64,000 nt of DNA from Locusta migratoria (taxonomy: Eukaryota; Arthropoda; Insecta; Orthoptera; Acrididae). The notes below the pieces were generated by a model. The model saw only the letters and a list, made by a program, of their open reading frames with translations. It was not told the origin of the DNA and did no database searches. How positions within the stretch are numbered: the stretch's first letter is position 1; the number at the start of each line of letters is the position of its first letter. Positions 34,285 to 44,957 of this stretch are shown piece by piece. The stretch lies in contig CM048751.1 in the NCBI GenBank assembly GCA_026315105.1, positions 336,628,649-336,692,648 of the forward strand, read 5' to 3'. A program made the translations under genes and the position numbers.

Positions 34285-34335
34285 CCTTCTGCCTGATGAA
34301 GCAGCTAGGTTGCGAAAGCTAGCGTATGTGAGTGT
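34285..34335 (+). ncRNA. hammerhead-like motif in PLE tail
   Basis: CTGATGA (34293-34299), one unpaired A, hairpin GCAGC-TAG-GTTGC, GAAA (34314-34317), palindrome AGCTAGC and GTA. PLEs are known to carry hammerhead ribozymes with this kind of core. The extra A before stem II and the lack of an evident stem I lower confidence. Confidence 0.45.
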
Positions 34336-34441
34336 GTGTGTCTGTGTGTTTATTTGTTGCTATCACTGCCTGTGCCCCTTCGCCTGGTAAGTGTACTTCA
34401 TCTATTTTTTACGTATATTTTTCCTGTTAGGAATTTTTCCT

Positions 34442-34446
<5 letters not shown>

Positions 34447-34496
<50 letters not shown>
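34447..34496. repeat. (AT)n microsatellite at PLE/LINE boundary
   Basis: About 50 bases of AT dinucleotides, followed by ATTCACTTATGAAATTTGTT, nearly the same as the sequence that follows the (AT)n run in LINE-C at 25968. Confidence 0.9.
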
Positions 34497-34497
<1 letters not shown>

Positions 34498-34524
34498 CTT
34501 ATGAAATTTGTTATTAACAAATGT

Positions 34525-36142
34525 ACACTGGCACACAACAACGAACCCGGCGCTTTCCTATTCCTGGACTTTGAAAAAGCATACGACCGCGTGAGTCACG
34601 ACTACTTGTTCAGGGTTATGTCGAAGATGGGTTTTGGACAACGACTTCTCCTCCTACTTAGGAATTGCATCTGCAATGCATCGTCACGAGTGCTGATTAA
34701 TGGACACTTGACCAACCAAATACCAATTAGGAGGTCTATTAGACAAGGCTGTCCGTTGTCTATGGCCTTATACGCCATAGCGGTTGAACCCCTGCTTGCC
34801 AGCATCAATCGCAAAGTTTCTGGAATTAAAATAGGAACAGAGGAAGCGGTGTGTATCGCGTACGCTGACGACATCTTTCTTGCAGTGTCATCTACAGAGC
34901 ATTTATCCACAGTGAGGGCTCTCGTCAATGTTTATAATTTAGTCAGTGGGGCCAAATTAAGCAATAAGTAAACAACGTTGCTCCACATAGGAAGAGGCAT
35001 TGGCAATACCAACCATCTCGACTGGTGCGAAACGAGAGCTCAACACAAATCCCTTGGCGTCTATTGGAGTGCTACACCAGACGTTATGGCGACAAAAAAT
35101 TGGACGGACATGTTGCACAAAATCAGAGCAACAACACAGATTTACTCAGACAGGGATTGGGACGTTCTGCAACGAGTATACCGTAAGAATATCCTTTGCG
35201 AGCAGGATGCACTATCTTGGCCAAATTCTACCTATTTCTGACCACCTTGCAGACAGTGTACAGAAGTCGTTATGTTGGTACGTTGTAAGAGGCCATATCT
35301 TCAAAGTATGCTTCGACACCCTGACTTTACCAACATCAAGGGGAGGACTAGGACTAGTCAGCGTGAGACACAAGTGCCGTACATTATTGATTAGTCGTAT
35401 TTACAAAACGATCAACAAACAGAGACCCAGTATAACCAAGTTTTTAATGTCCCGCTGGAAAGCCAGTAGTATGATGCCACCCATTCATGAAACCGTGATA
35501 CCGCTCACCTATCGCCATATCAGGATTTACTACAACGAATTTAGTTACATACAACATGCGACCAACATTGATCTGCCATATACTAATAAGAAAATATACA
35601 ACTTCATCACGACAAATGGAACAGAAAACAGGGTTATCACAAAATATCCTCATGCAAAGTGGAATATTATTTGGAGAAACATTCACTGTCATGTACTGCC
35701 ATCACGCATTAAATCTACGTGGTTTTTAGTAGTGAACGACAAAGTTCCCACCAATGAAAAGCTCCACAACATCCGTCTATGCCCAACACCAACTTGCGCG
35801 GACTGCGGACAAGTGGACACGCTACTGCACAGGTTCGCCTGGGGCACCGCTGGCCAGATGGTGACGCACATGCGACGCAGACTGGCGATCATTGACCGCA
35901 CGACGCCGCAGAAGGTTGATATCACCGAACTTATCAGACCGGAGAAGCTAAGATACCCTAGAAAGAAACACAATGCGGCTATCTGGTTTCTAGGACACAC
36001 CGCTGCTTATGTCATTCATCACCGACGTTCAACGCTTGCAGACTATAGAGCGTATCTAGAATATGAACATGCGAAGTTACTACGACTAAGAGACTATTCC
36101 AATACCTACGGCAATATGCTGAGAATTATGGTGCAGACGTAA
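34525..36142 (+). pseudogene. LINE ORF2 reverse transcriptase and C-terminus
   Basis: RT palm: LFLDFEKAYDRV, SIRQGCPLSMALYAIAVEPL and the catalytic IAYADDIFL near 34855-34885. A TAA at 34969-34971 interrupts the same frame, and a frameshift near 35195 moves the rest to the frame ending at 36142. The C-terminal part has TSRGGLGL and a CPTPTCADCGQVDTLLHRF zinc-finger-like block. The motif spelling resembles the L1/Tx1 group. This is the resumption of the ORF2 begun at 31630. Confidence 0.8.
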
Positions 36143-36646
36143 CGTAAAACAAAATCACTGATGTATTCGTTATGTAACTGCTTCAGTACTGTGTACAAAA
36201 CAAGGAAACTCCAGCGCAATGTGCTTTCAGAGTTATGAGCAGAACCACGCAACACAATCGCGAAACCGACGACTCAGTACGACACGAAACGGACCACTTA
36301 TAATATTATTCGAGAAGACGAACTCTAAAGCAGACACTGCGCTGAGAATTGATCGAGAAGACGCATCGAGTTAGTCTTTATTTTTGTTTTTTCTTCATTT
36401 CCTTGAGGAGATAAGGATGCAAAACGCAATTTATTTGGCAAGGAGCCACACATATTAATTTGATTTCTTTATTTTGCGAGGAAGACAAGTCATCGGAGTC
36501 GACTGTCTGCAAACGGAATACGCAGAAAAGTAAACAAACTCTGACCAAATAAAAGTAAGAAAAGGCTAGAGAAGCCGCCGCCGACGAAGGCTATAATGGC
36601 GAGCGCAAGGCCGGGCTGAAGGGGTGGTAAGGAGGCCCGTAAAAAG
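36143..36646 (+). other. LINE 3' untranslated region
   Basis: Non-coding trailer of the L1/Tx1-type LINE, ending in a purine-rich CCCGTAAAAAG before the AATGG duplication. Confidence 0.6.
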
Positions 36647-36651
36647 AATGG

Positions 36652-37310
36652 AAGGTGTCAAAACTCCGTTATTTTTGCAAATATCTCTCAAACAATACGA
36701 GGTATGAAAAAGTCAGAAGAGAACAAAGTTGTAGAGAATTTTCTCCTCTACAAATTCGTTTATTTAATTTTTTCGTCAGATGAACGGTTTATTTGCAATT
36801 AAAATTACATAACAAACAGCTGTTTTTGGTATTACTAACGTATTTCTTGTCCGAAATATTTCAAAAAGCTAGTTTCTGGTCTCTGGTAGCCAACGTTTAT
36901 GTCAATAAATTTGGTGCCGATCGGTTGAACGTTTCGACCTAAAAAGTGGGAACACGTTACAGCCAGACAGACATCGTCAAATCGACGTTATCTTTGCAAA
37001 TATCTCTGCAACGATGCAAGATATGAAAAAAAAAACATAATAGAGCGAAGTTGTAGAGAATTTACCCCTCTACCAATTAGGTTATTCAATTTTCGTGTCA
37101 GATGAACGGTTCGTTTGCAATTACAATTATATTACAAACGGTTGTTTTTGGTATTACTACCGTATTGTGTGTTCGAAAAATTTGAAAAAGGGAGGTTCTG
37201 GTTTCTGGCGACCTACCATTATGTCTGTAAAATTTGGTACTGATCGGTTGAAAGGTTCGTCTTAAAAACAGGAAACACGTTACGGACAGACAGACATCCC
37301 AAAATCTTCG
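36652..37310 (+). repeat. two tandem units of ~319 bp in the foldback repeat
   Basis: TTGCAAATATCTCT recurs at 36675 and 36994, and the surrounding blocks (GTTGTAGAGAATTT, CAGATGAACGGTT, GTTTTTGGTATTACTA, GACAGACAGACATC) recur in the same order. A third, truncated start appears near 37305. An inverted partial unit follows at 37395-37545. Confidence 0.8.
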
Positions 37311-37317
37311 TTATTGG

Positions 37318-37356
37318 CCCACTTTAGGTTACGGTAGTAACACTAAAAGTGGGCAT
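37318..37356. repeat. GCCCACTTT...AAAGTGGGC palindrome
   Basis: CCCACTTTAGGTTACGGTAG and TAACACTAAAAGTGGG form an imperfect inverted repeat at the centre of the foldback. A near-copy lies at 59549-59592. Confidence 0.65.
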
Positions 37357-37394
37357 TTGCGATCGTCTTTTGACAGCTCGAAATTTAAATGAAA

Positions 37395-38020
37395 ATAACA
37401 GCTTAACTATTCATCTGACACGAAAATTGAATAATCGACTATGTAGAGGAGAAAATTCTTTACAACTGAGCTCCCATGTTTTTTTTCATATCTCGTATCG
37501 TTTGAGACACATTTGCGAAAATAACGGATATGTGACACCCTCCATTGAATTAACGAAAACCAGTCATTCGGAGATGTCACGTGACATTCCTCGCCCATAC
37601 GCCATCTTGCCTTTCGTATTTGATGATGTTCTTATTGTAGCTTACACGTTGTCATTTCAAAGCAATGGCGCACTGAAGAATTAACAAAAATACGTCGTTC
37701 TTCGTACGGTAAATGATAATCTAGTGTCTACAAATGCCATATTAGCATCAGTTAACAACGCCCATCAATAGTATGAGATTATAGGACTCATATTTCGTTT
37801 GATAGCCGTAGCGTAGTAGGCAAGGCGTTGGACTATGACGCCAGTGGTCGGTGTTTCGGAACCCACAACTACCTAAATATTTTTTCCTAAAAGGGTTTCA
37901 GACACTATTATTAATTAGTTTTTTATTATTGAGATTATTATTTTGGTCCAAAATGTTTGCAAAACTTATGAAACTACAAATCTAAAGTGGGCCGTAAAAC
38001 ACGTCAGTGCTATTTCTCTT
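37395..38020 (-). repeat. foldback repeat, right arm
   Basis: Reverse complement of 29411-29899 joined to 36647-36790. The continuity across the LINE insertion point shows that the LINE entered an existing foldback. Confidence 0.8.
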
Positions 38021-38049
38021 ACAAATATATCTGAAACGATACGAGATAT

Positions 38050-38880
38050 CTGAATAGCTCCCTTAGACTGTTCGCAGATGATGCTGTCGTTTATCGGTTA
38101 GTGAAGTCAACAGAGCATCAAAAGTAAATGCAAAGCGATTTAGACAAAATTTCTGCATGGTGCGGAAATTGGCAATAGACTCTAAATAAAGAAAAGTGTG
38201 AAGTAATACACATGACCACTAAAAGAAATCCGCTGAACTTTAATTACGCGACAAATCAGTCAAACCTTAAGGTCGTAGATTCTACCAAATACCTAAGAGT
38301 TACAATTACGAACAACTTTGATTGGAGAGAACACATAGAAAATATTGTGGGGAAAGCGAACCAAAGGTTACGTTCCATTGGTAGAACGCATCGAAGATGC
38401 ACCAGCTCCACCAAAGAGACTGCCTACATCACACTTGTGCGTCCTCTCCTGGAGTACTATTGCCCCTTGTGGACCCTCACCAGGTGGGACTGACGGAAGA
38501 AATTGAGAAGGTTCAGAAAAGGGCACCTCGTTTTGTTTTATCACGTTACGGGGGGGAAAGTGTCACGGAAATGTTGCAGGAATTGTGGTGGAAATCATTA
38601 AAAGAAAGACGTTTCTCATTGCGGCGTTATCTGTTTGCGAAGTTTCAATCGTCGACTTTTAGTTCTGCATGTGAAAATATTTTGCCAGCATCCACCTACT
38701 TAGGGAGACATGACCATCCCAATAAAATAAGAGAAATCAGATCGAAAACGGGACGATTTAGGTATTCTTTCTTCCCACGCGCTATTGGAGAAGGGAACGG
38801 TAGAGAAAAGTTATGAAAGTGGTTAATGAACCCTCTGCAAGGCACTTGAATGTGATTTGCTGAATATGTATGTAGATGTA
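38050..38880 (+). pseudogene. LINE-B 3' fragment
   Basis: Begins LNSSLRLFADDAVVYRL-like (with differences), then KEKCEVIHMTTKRNPLNF, DSTKYLRVTITNNFDW, TSSTKETAYITLVRPLLEY and the C-terminal tail, in at least two frames (38212-38493, 38397-38816) with stops. Ends in the LINE-B trailer ATGTATGTAGATGTAGAA. Confidence 0.8.
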
Positions 38881-38881
38881 G

Positions 38882-38914
38882 AACGCTCGGCTACTCCACC
38901 GCAGCAAACATTTG

Positions 38915-38958
<44 letters not shown>
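38882..38958. repeat. SINE-A scraps and poly-A run
   Basis: CGCTCGGCTACTCCACCGCAGC is the reverse end of a SINE-A head, followed directly by CAAACATTTGAAAAA, a forward SINE tail, and about 40 A. The body between them is missing. Confidence 0.65.
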
Positions 38959-39009
38959 CAAAGAAAAAGGAAAAAAAAACAGAGAGAGAGAGAGAAGGGA
39001 GAAGAAAAG

Positions 39010-39584
39010 CACAGCTCAGTTTGATCACATTCTCATAACGGAGTGCAACTATCGTATTATGCTATTCTAGACTATTAGTATGTAAATGAGAAAAGGATTA
39101 GAAAATTCTTGAAATTATGTTTGAAGTTTGCTGGAAGTCTCTAAGTTTTCTCATTATGAAACACTGGATTACTATAGGATGGGGAAATTGCGCTTCACGT
39201 TACGCGAAAGCACGTTTTTAACTGTCAAGAGGAAACCACTGAACAATCTCAAGATTGGTTTGAACACCGCAGTGCTTTACTAGGCATGGTCCTGTTTGGA
39301 GGTGGTACGCCGTTGCCTTCCTCAGACCTTCGAACTGATTTACCAAGGCAGTTTTAAGGGGACCTATAGTTTGACGTTGATTCCGAAACAAGTTGCAATT
39401 CGGCAATTTTTATATCAACAACATTGCCAGAGCTACAAGAAGTGAAAACTGACAGTGAATGGAAAAAAGTACCTCCGCAGTCTAACGTATAGAGTCACGA
39501 CATTCTCACAGAATTTTGTTATTTTTTACAATGAGAAACGTATGTAGTGACATAATATATTGGAAATAGCTACAAAAAATGTTC
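39010..39584. other. spacer, nothing recognised
   Basis: Purine-rich to 39010, then ordinary sequence without a supported gene. Confidence 0.45.
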
Positions 39585-39736
39585 AAATGTTTATAAAGCT
39601 GTGGGACCTATCTGCATTGATTATCGGTCCCTAAACTTACAAACTACTTAAACTAACTTATCCTAAGAACAACACAAACAGTCATGCCCGAGGGAGGACT
39701 CGAACCCCCGACGTGGAACGGCCGCGTGAACCGCAA
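39585..39736 (-). repeat. SINE-A, head-truncated
   Basis: Tail ATGTTCAAATGTTTATAAAG, body, then a B-box complement GACTCGAACCCCCGAC; the A-box end is replaced by other DNA after 39736. Mirror of 63860-64000. Confidence 0.8.
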
Positions 39737-39900
39737 AATAACTGCACATATGTTTTATTAGGTTTCTTACTATCCCTGATAAAGTATGAAACAGTACATT
39801 ACAGGACAGTTGATTTACGAATCTCTTGTGATCTACAGGATTTTGCTAAGGAATTTCTTTTTATATTAAGAACTTAAAATGCCTAATAAACAAAAGAAGA

Positions 39901-40091
39901 TCTGAAACTTCCTGGCAGAAAATTGTAGGGCGGCATCGTGGGTTGTGTCGGGATAGCTCAGTCAGCAGAGCGCTTGCCTGCGAAAGGCAAAGGTCCCAGG
40001 TTCGAGTTCTGGTTCCGGCAAATAATTTTAATCTGCCAGGAAGTTTTATATCAGCGCACACTCCGTTGCAGAGTGAAAGTTTCATTCTGGA
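39901..40091 (+). repeat. SINE-B, first of two tandem copies
   Basis: GGGATAGCTCAGTCAGCAGA and GGTTCGAGTTCTGG boxes, then the CTGCCAGGAAGTT end. The 5' part begins with an inverted-looking CTTCCTGGCAGAA fragment. Confidence 0.8.
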
Positions 40092-40391
40092 AACATCCCT
40101 TAGGATGAAGCTAAGCCATGTCACCACCATATCCTGTCTGCCAGGAGTGCTAGTATTGCAAGTTCCGCAGGAGAGCTTCTGTGAAGTTTGGAAAGTAGGA
40201 GGCGAGGTACTGGCGGAAGTAAAGTTGTGAGGCGGCATCGTGGGTCGTGTCGGGGTAGCTCAGTCGTTAGAGCACTTGCCCGCGAAAGGCAAAGATCCCA
40301 GGTTCGAGTCCCGGTTCCGGCACCCAATTTTAATCTGCCAGGAAGTTTCATATTAGCGCACACTCCACTGCAGAGCGAAAGATTCATTCTG
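40092..40391 (+). repeat. SINE-B, full-length copy
   Basis: Contains the leader (GCTAAGCCATG, GGAGTGCTAGTATTGCAAG), the tRNA-like centre GGGGTAGCTCAGTCGTTAGA with B-box GGTTCGAGTCCCGG, and the end TCATTCTG. Directly follows the previous copy. Confidence 0.85.
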
Positions 40392-40559
40392 TATGCTATA
40401 TAGTAGTTGGGTGTACTAGAGTAGTTTGGTGTATTAGAGCAGTTTGTTGTTTACTTCAACAGACGAAAAAAGGAACCATGTGCTGAATGATGTTATTGTA
40501 GGACTGACTCGGTTGAATTGAAGGCAAGGTGTTCACGTCATAATGGCTCGTCAACGAGC

Positions 40560-41320
40560 TAAACTTCTGTCATTTTAATACTGAGAGAGTGCGTACAAAG
40601 GAAGTTGAACTTATCGATTTCCTTAAGCGCCACGAAGTGGATGTGCTCCTCCTTACACATCTCAAATCCCAGGATTTCAAGATCCGCAACATGACGGGCT
40701 ACAGGACCGATCGCCCGCGCTGGAGCAAGGGAGGCACTACCATCTACCTGAAGAACCACATCCCTCATTCACTGGAGGCGCTACCGCCGATCCAAACTCT
40801 GGAAGCGACCATCGTCTCGATCTACACATCCTACGGCTAAGTCATACTGGCGCCGGTTACATTAGTTCCAACAGCCCCGTTGTGGAGCAGGATTTCATCA
40901 CGCTGTCCGACTCATTTGACACGATCGTGCTTAGTGGAGACTTAAATGCCAAGTATTACACATGGCATTCCCGGCAGAACAATCAAATGGGGGTTCAGCT
41001 ATACAACCTGGAGGGACGGTTACAAGATATCGCCTATGGGCCGGTTGATTCAACCCATATCCCCCACAATAGGCGCCATCGTCCTGACGTGCTTGATATC
41101 ACCATCATGAACTCGGATTTGCGCACAATCAATGATCTAAACTCGTATCACAACCACCTTAGGCGAGTGATGAGGCCATTGCCTCGCTCACCTGGACACT
41201 CAAGAGAGCCAGTGCACTTGCCACCACGACTATGATCTCGGCCACCGCTTCTCCAGGACCTGACGTCGTACAACAACCGGGCTCGGAAACGCTGGCTTCG
41301 CTACCGCAAGCCGAGGATTT
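40560..41320 (+). pseudogene. LINE-A (jockey clade) endonuclease region
   Basis: Opening strand ELIDFLKRHEVDVLLLTHLK, then GGTTIYLKNHIPHSL, then in another frame LSGDLNAKYYTWHS (endonuclease GD-N block) and HRPDVLDITI (40882-41235). Stops and frame changes at 40840 and 41236 make it non-functional. Motifs match the APE-type endonuclease of jockey-like ORF2. Confidence 0.8.
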
Positions 41321-41321
41321 G

Positions 41322-41968
41322 AGAAGTGTGAAGTCGTCTACATGTGTACTAAAAGATATCCGCTGACTTTGTTTACAAGATAAATGAATCAAAATTGAAG
41401 GCCGTAAACTCCACAGTTACTATGAAATCAGACTTAAACTGGAAAGAACACGTAGATAATGTCGTGGGAAAGGCGAGCTAGAGACTGCGTTTAACTGGTA
41501 GAACCATTAAAAGATGCAACGGAACTACTGCATACACTACGCTTGTCCGTATTGCTGCCCAGTGTGGGATCCTTATCAGGTGGATTTGACGGAGAACATC
41601 GAAAGAGTACCTGGGACCTTTGTACTGTCACGATACAGAGGAGACAGCGTTACGGAAATGATACAGGATCTGCGATGGGAATCATTACAACAAAGGCGCT
41701 TATCGCTGCGGCGTTGGCTACTTACGAAACTCCTATCGCCAGCATTCTCCTCCGAATGCGAAAATATATTGTTGACTCCCACTTACATAGGTAGAAATGA
41801 TCATCAGAATAAAATACGAGAAATAGGAGCTTAAACGGAGAGATTCAGGTGTTCTTTCTTCCCGCGCGCTATTCGAGAAAGGAATGGGAGATAAATAGTA
41901 TAAAGGTGGTTCGATGAACCCTCTGCCAGTCACTTAAATGTGATTTGCAGAATATCCCGTGCAGATGT
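41322..41968 (+). pseudogene. LINE-B fragment nested in LINE-A
   Basis: GVGKAS-like DNVVGKAS, RLTGRTIKRC, QVDLTENIERV and the trailer GAACCCTCTGCCAGTCACTT. 5'-truncated. LINE-A coding sequence resumes right after it (GATAAACGAGACC...). The mirror arm carries the same nested copy. Confidence 0.8.
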
Positions 41969-43692
41969 AGGATAAACGAGACCTCGGACGACTAACAATG
42001 GAACTTAGGCGCCATGCTCAGGACTGGAGGGCCGAAAAATGTGAGGACCGGATGGCAAAGTTCCTCTTACGGGAAAAGCGGGACTGGACGCTTCTCTGGA
42101 CGATGTTGTCTCCCAAACCACCCAACACTGGAGTTCTCGGAGTAGCAGGTCTCCAGTTCGACTTCCTCCAGAAGGCGGAAATTCTTCGCCGAAACATGTG
42201 AGGCTCAAAATATCCTCCATCCACAGGACTTTCCCCTCCGCTTGCACTAAATGCAGCGGGTGGACAAGAGGCTACCGACTACTGTTAAGCAGCACCCTCT
42301 GAGAACCCAGAACTCACAATCCCTACCGTGCTCCGCGCCATCCTCCGTTTCCACTACCCCTGGACTGGGTGCCAACGCCCACCTGAGGCACCTCCCTCGT
42401 CAACCGGTGGATCTACAACAGCTGTCTGCTCCTCAGCTATTTCCCGCAGATGTGGAAAATCTCCTTTGTGGTTCCCATTCCGAAACCGGACAAGGACCCC
42501 CGAGATCCGAGTAGCCACCGACCAATATGCTTGCTGTCCTCACTATACAAGATCTTCCAACGGATCATCTTGCTCCTGCTACGAATACCTCTTCACCAGC
42601 ACAACATTATCCAATCAGTTCGCCTTTCAAACACAGCTCTCATACGAAATGCATCTTCTCCGAGTAACCGAATATGTAGCTTATAATCTGAACAGAAGGT
42701 AGCCGCTTTCCTTGACGTCCAAAAGGTGTGTGATAAAGTGTGGACGGCAAACTTAATTTCCAATCTAAAGTGCCTCAACGTAGTCCCCGTCTACCTAATC
42801 AAACTTATCGCCAATTCCTTATCGACATACGGTTTTTCGTTAGGATCTATAACGAGCGGTCCAGCACCAAACTGTTAGTCTAAGGAATCCCCCTAGGATC
42901 ATTGCTATCACCGACATTATTTCTACTTTTCGTGAATGATATCCCCACCGTCCTTCAGGTGATTTTGGCACAGTTTTCGGACGACACCTCGTGGTTAACA
43001 GCCAGCAGGAGGATGAACACTGCCATAATTCGTCTAAACAGGCAACTGAGGTTGACGGAGGACTGGGCTAGTAAAAACACGGTAACTATTAATGCGGAGA
43101 AAACTAAAGCCGTTACGTTCACCCAAAAGCGCTTTGACCTTCGTGATACGTTGGCGATAAATCAACTCCCGCGGGCCACTCATGTCAAATACTTAGAAGT
43201 TAGGCTTCACGCCAAGCTGTTAATCAGCACTCACATCACAGAGAAATGCGACAAGATTATTTGTCTGTTCCACAAAATGTAACCGCTCCTTAGCTCCAGA
43301 CTCTCCAAAACAGATGTCTCAGAACGATTCTTCGCGCTTCCAGGTGGGCACGAGTTACCGACCTACACAGAGAACTTTCCCTTCCCACTGTCATGGACTT
43401 CATCAAGATGCATACTAGAAAACTACTCAACAGGATTGATGAACACGACCGGAAGTGCGACATTTGGAATACACGGGTTCCGTAAACCCTGACAATGTCA
43501 CGGCATACGAGTCCCTCGCGACATCATCGAGGACTCACTTAGTAGAATTATGCTTCTAACCACATGATGAAAAACCGCCACCCGAGTCACGGGATGAGGT
43601 CATGCACCTACGACGCCTTTTTAAACTCATTGCAACAAGGAAGAGCCCAGTCTACAAGGTAGATAGCACTTTGCGCAACCTTAAAAAGAAAA
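41969..43692 (+). pseudogene. LINE-A reverse transcriptase and 3' end
   Basis: Frame-broken RT: a fingers region (VVPIPKPDKDPRDPSSHRP, 42450-42686) and the palm in 42902-43282 with LSPTLFLLFVNDIP and the catalytic block AQFSDDTSWLT (Ser where Ala is usual), then NTVTINAEKTKAVTF. The tail reaches 43692 and ends in an A-rich stretch. Several frameshifts are present. Confidence 0.8.
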
Positions 43693-44515
43693 AAAGACTG
43701 TATCAGGATGTTATGTTAATGTTTTATTACTTTCTACGGAGTAAAGTGCAATGCACATAATGATAAGTATTTCCTCATGAATAAGTTGTTTACATCAATT
43801 CGGTTGTTTTTACATTCAATTCACATATATTTGCATCTCTCGATAATTTGTTAATGATTGGAACGCAAAAATTACGTTAACTATTTGGTTAATTCTCTGT
43901 GATTAACTGCGCATTGGAGTTTGTTTTCTTAAAGAATCTCGATGTGATGGGATTTCTGGTTTGCACTGGCTGGTTGTATTGATCTTCTCCTCGTACTATT
44001 ATGCTTCTTATTTTTTGTTTGTTTAAGGATTTTTTTAAATTCTCAGCGTAAATCACAGCAAGAGAAATCACCTCGTACGTCTCCTAAGTGCACTTTGCAA
44101 GTGTGAGAAACGAGGGAAATGGCGAGACGTAGCGAAAATGTTAAACTGCGCATCTGAGGCCATTTCAGCGCGTCATATGCATTCCTGAGAGCCCTGTGAA
44201 AAGCGGCTGCGAAGGAATTTCCCGTATAGCAGGAGGAGCAGATGTTGGCGCAGGGTGTAATAATGCGGCATAAACCGCAGCAGCAGCAGAGGCTCTAAGG
44301 GCTGGTCGGCCCTAAGCCCTTTTGGGGTGGCGTGGTGCGCTGGAATTCCGCAGCGGCGCGGCGGACCGTATTTTCAGGGTGTCGGCCAAACAGCGCGCAT
44401 GCCCGGTCGAGGCAGTTCTTGCTCGCCCAAGCGCCGTCTCCACGTCTGGCACCGAGCGACGAGTATTGCAGCAGTTGGGTGAGGAAGGCGGGGGTATGGG
44501 GGTGGTGAAGGATGG
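43693..44515. other. spacer with a GC-rich patch, no gene supported
   Basis: AT-rich to 44090, then GC-richer at 44100-44515. Frames there overlap on both strands (44312-44530, 44322-44672) and show no domain. Confidence 0.45.
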
Positions 44516-44695
44516 CATGACAATACTCAACGCTGTAGACTTTCCCGGCGTATTAATTGACCAAATTCTTCAAGGGTTTCCAGCCGGATCATTCTGTCAT
44601 CTGAACACAATATTTCCGTCGTCCAGCTGGCCGCCATCATCAGCTGAAAAAGCTAAGCCGCTCTCGCCGTGACTGTCTGAAACTGTGGAACGGCT
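44516..44695 (-). other. possible PLE terminal repeat fragment
   Basis: The minus strand has CAGCTGATGATGGCGGCCAG then GACGGAAATATTGTGTTCAG and a GCCGGGAAAG block. The CTGATGATGG...GGAAA order recalls the hammerhead-like region of PLE terminal repeats, but I cannot build a clean fold. Confidence 0.3.
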
Positions 44696-44957
44696 GAATA
44701 ATTTGATCAATACTCAGCGCTATCGTCATAAAATGCTGGGCCACTGACTTTCATTTCAAGTGTGGTATACACCTGTCCTGAATACGTTGTAAGTGTCCGG
44801 CCTCATCGTATTACTGTTCTCTGTATCTGTGAATGCACTGTGTCTCGCGAGGATTGAGATAATATGTGGTATGCAGGCACAACCGACCCACTAAATGTCC
44901 GAAAAGAACATTTTGATAGCTTCTATATACGAGGGCTGGAACGTAAATAGTGGCAAC

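Larger units (their letters stand above)
31787..34440. mobile_element. Penelope-like element with inverted 5' half
   Basis: Two pieces of one PLE in opposite orientations. The 5' part of the reverse transcriptase reads on the minus strand (32870 down to 31787). The 3' part, with RT end and GIY-YIG, reads on the plus strand (32876-34440). The two share the same 29-bp stretch (ending CTTCCTGGACAC), so together they cover a nearly complete PLE protein with a short overlap. It is inserted in LINE ORF2. The 3' side is followed by an (AT)n run. Confidence 0.85.
29900..36646 (+). mobile_element. L1/Tx1-type LINE, near full length, with two nested insertions
   Basis: Flanked by the target duplication AATGG (29895-29899 and 36647-36651). 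It starts with a GC-rich leader, then ORF1 (CCHC gag-like), ORF2 (endonuclease start, RT, C-terminal zinc-finger-like block), a trailer from 36143 and a short A-rich end. A SINE (30777-30971) splits ORF1. An inverted-type PLE replaces or separates the middle of ORF2 from about 31787 to 34500. The endonuclease remainder and RT N-terminus are missing, so this copy is dead. Confidence 0.8.
39585..43505 (+). repeat. large inverted duplication, left arm
   Basis: Reverse complement, with a few interruptions, of 59723-64000. It contains in order SINE-A, two SINE-B units, the jockey-clade LINE-A endonuclease region, a nested LINE-B, and the LINE-A RT. Segments 40395-40520 and 62740-63175 do not match each other. 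Confidence 0.85.

Noticed and set aside
36652..37310. CRISPR-like array
   Set aside because: Two 319-bp direct units are not short repeats with unique spacers, and the context is eukaryotic repeat DNA.
44312..44672. GC-rich overlapping frames
   Set aside because: Open on both strands without domain or repeat support.
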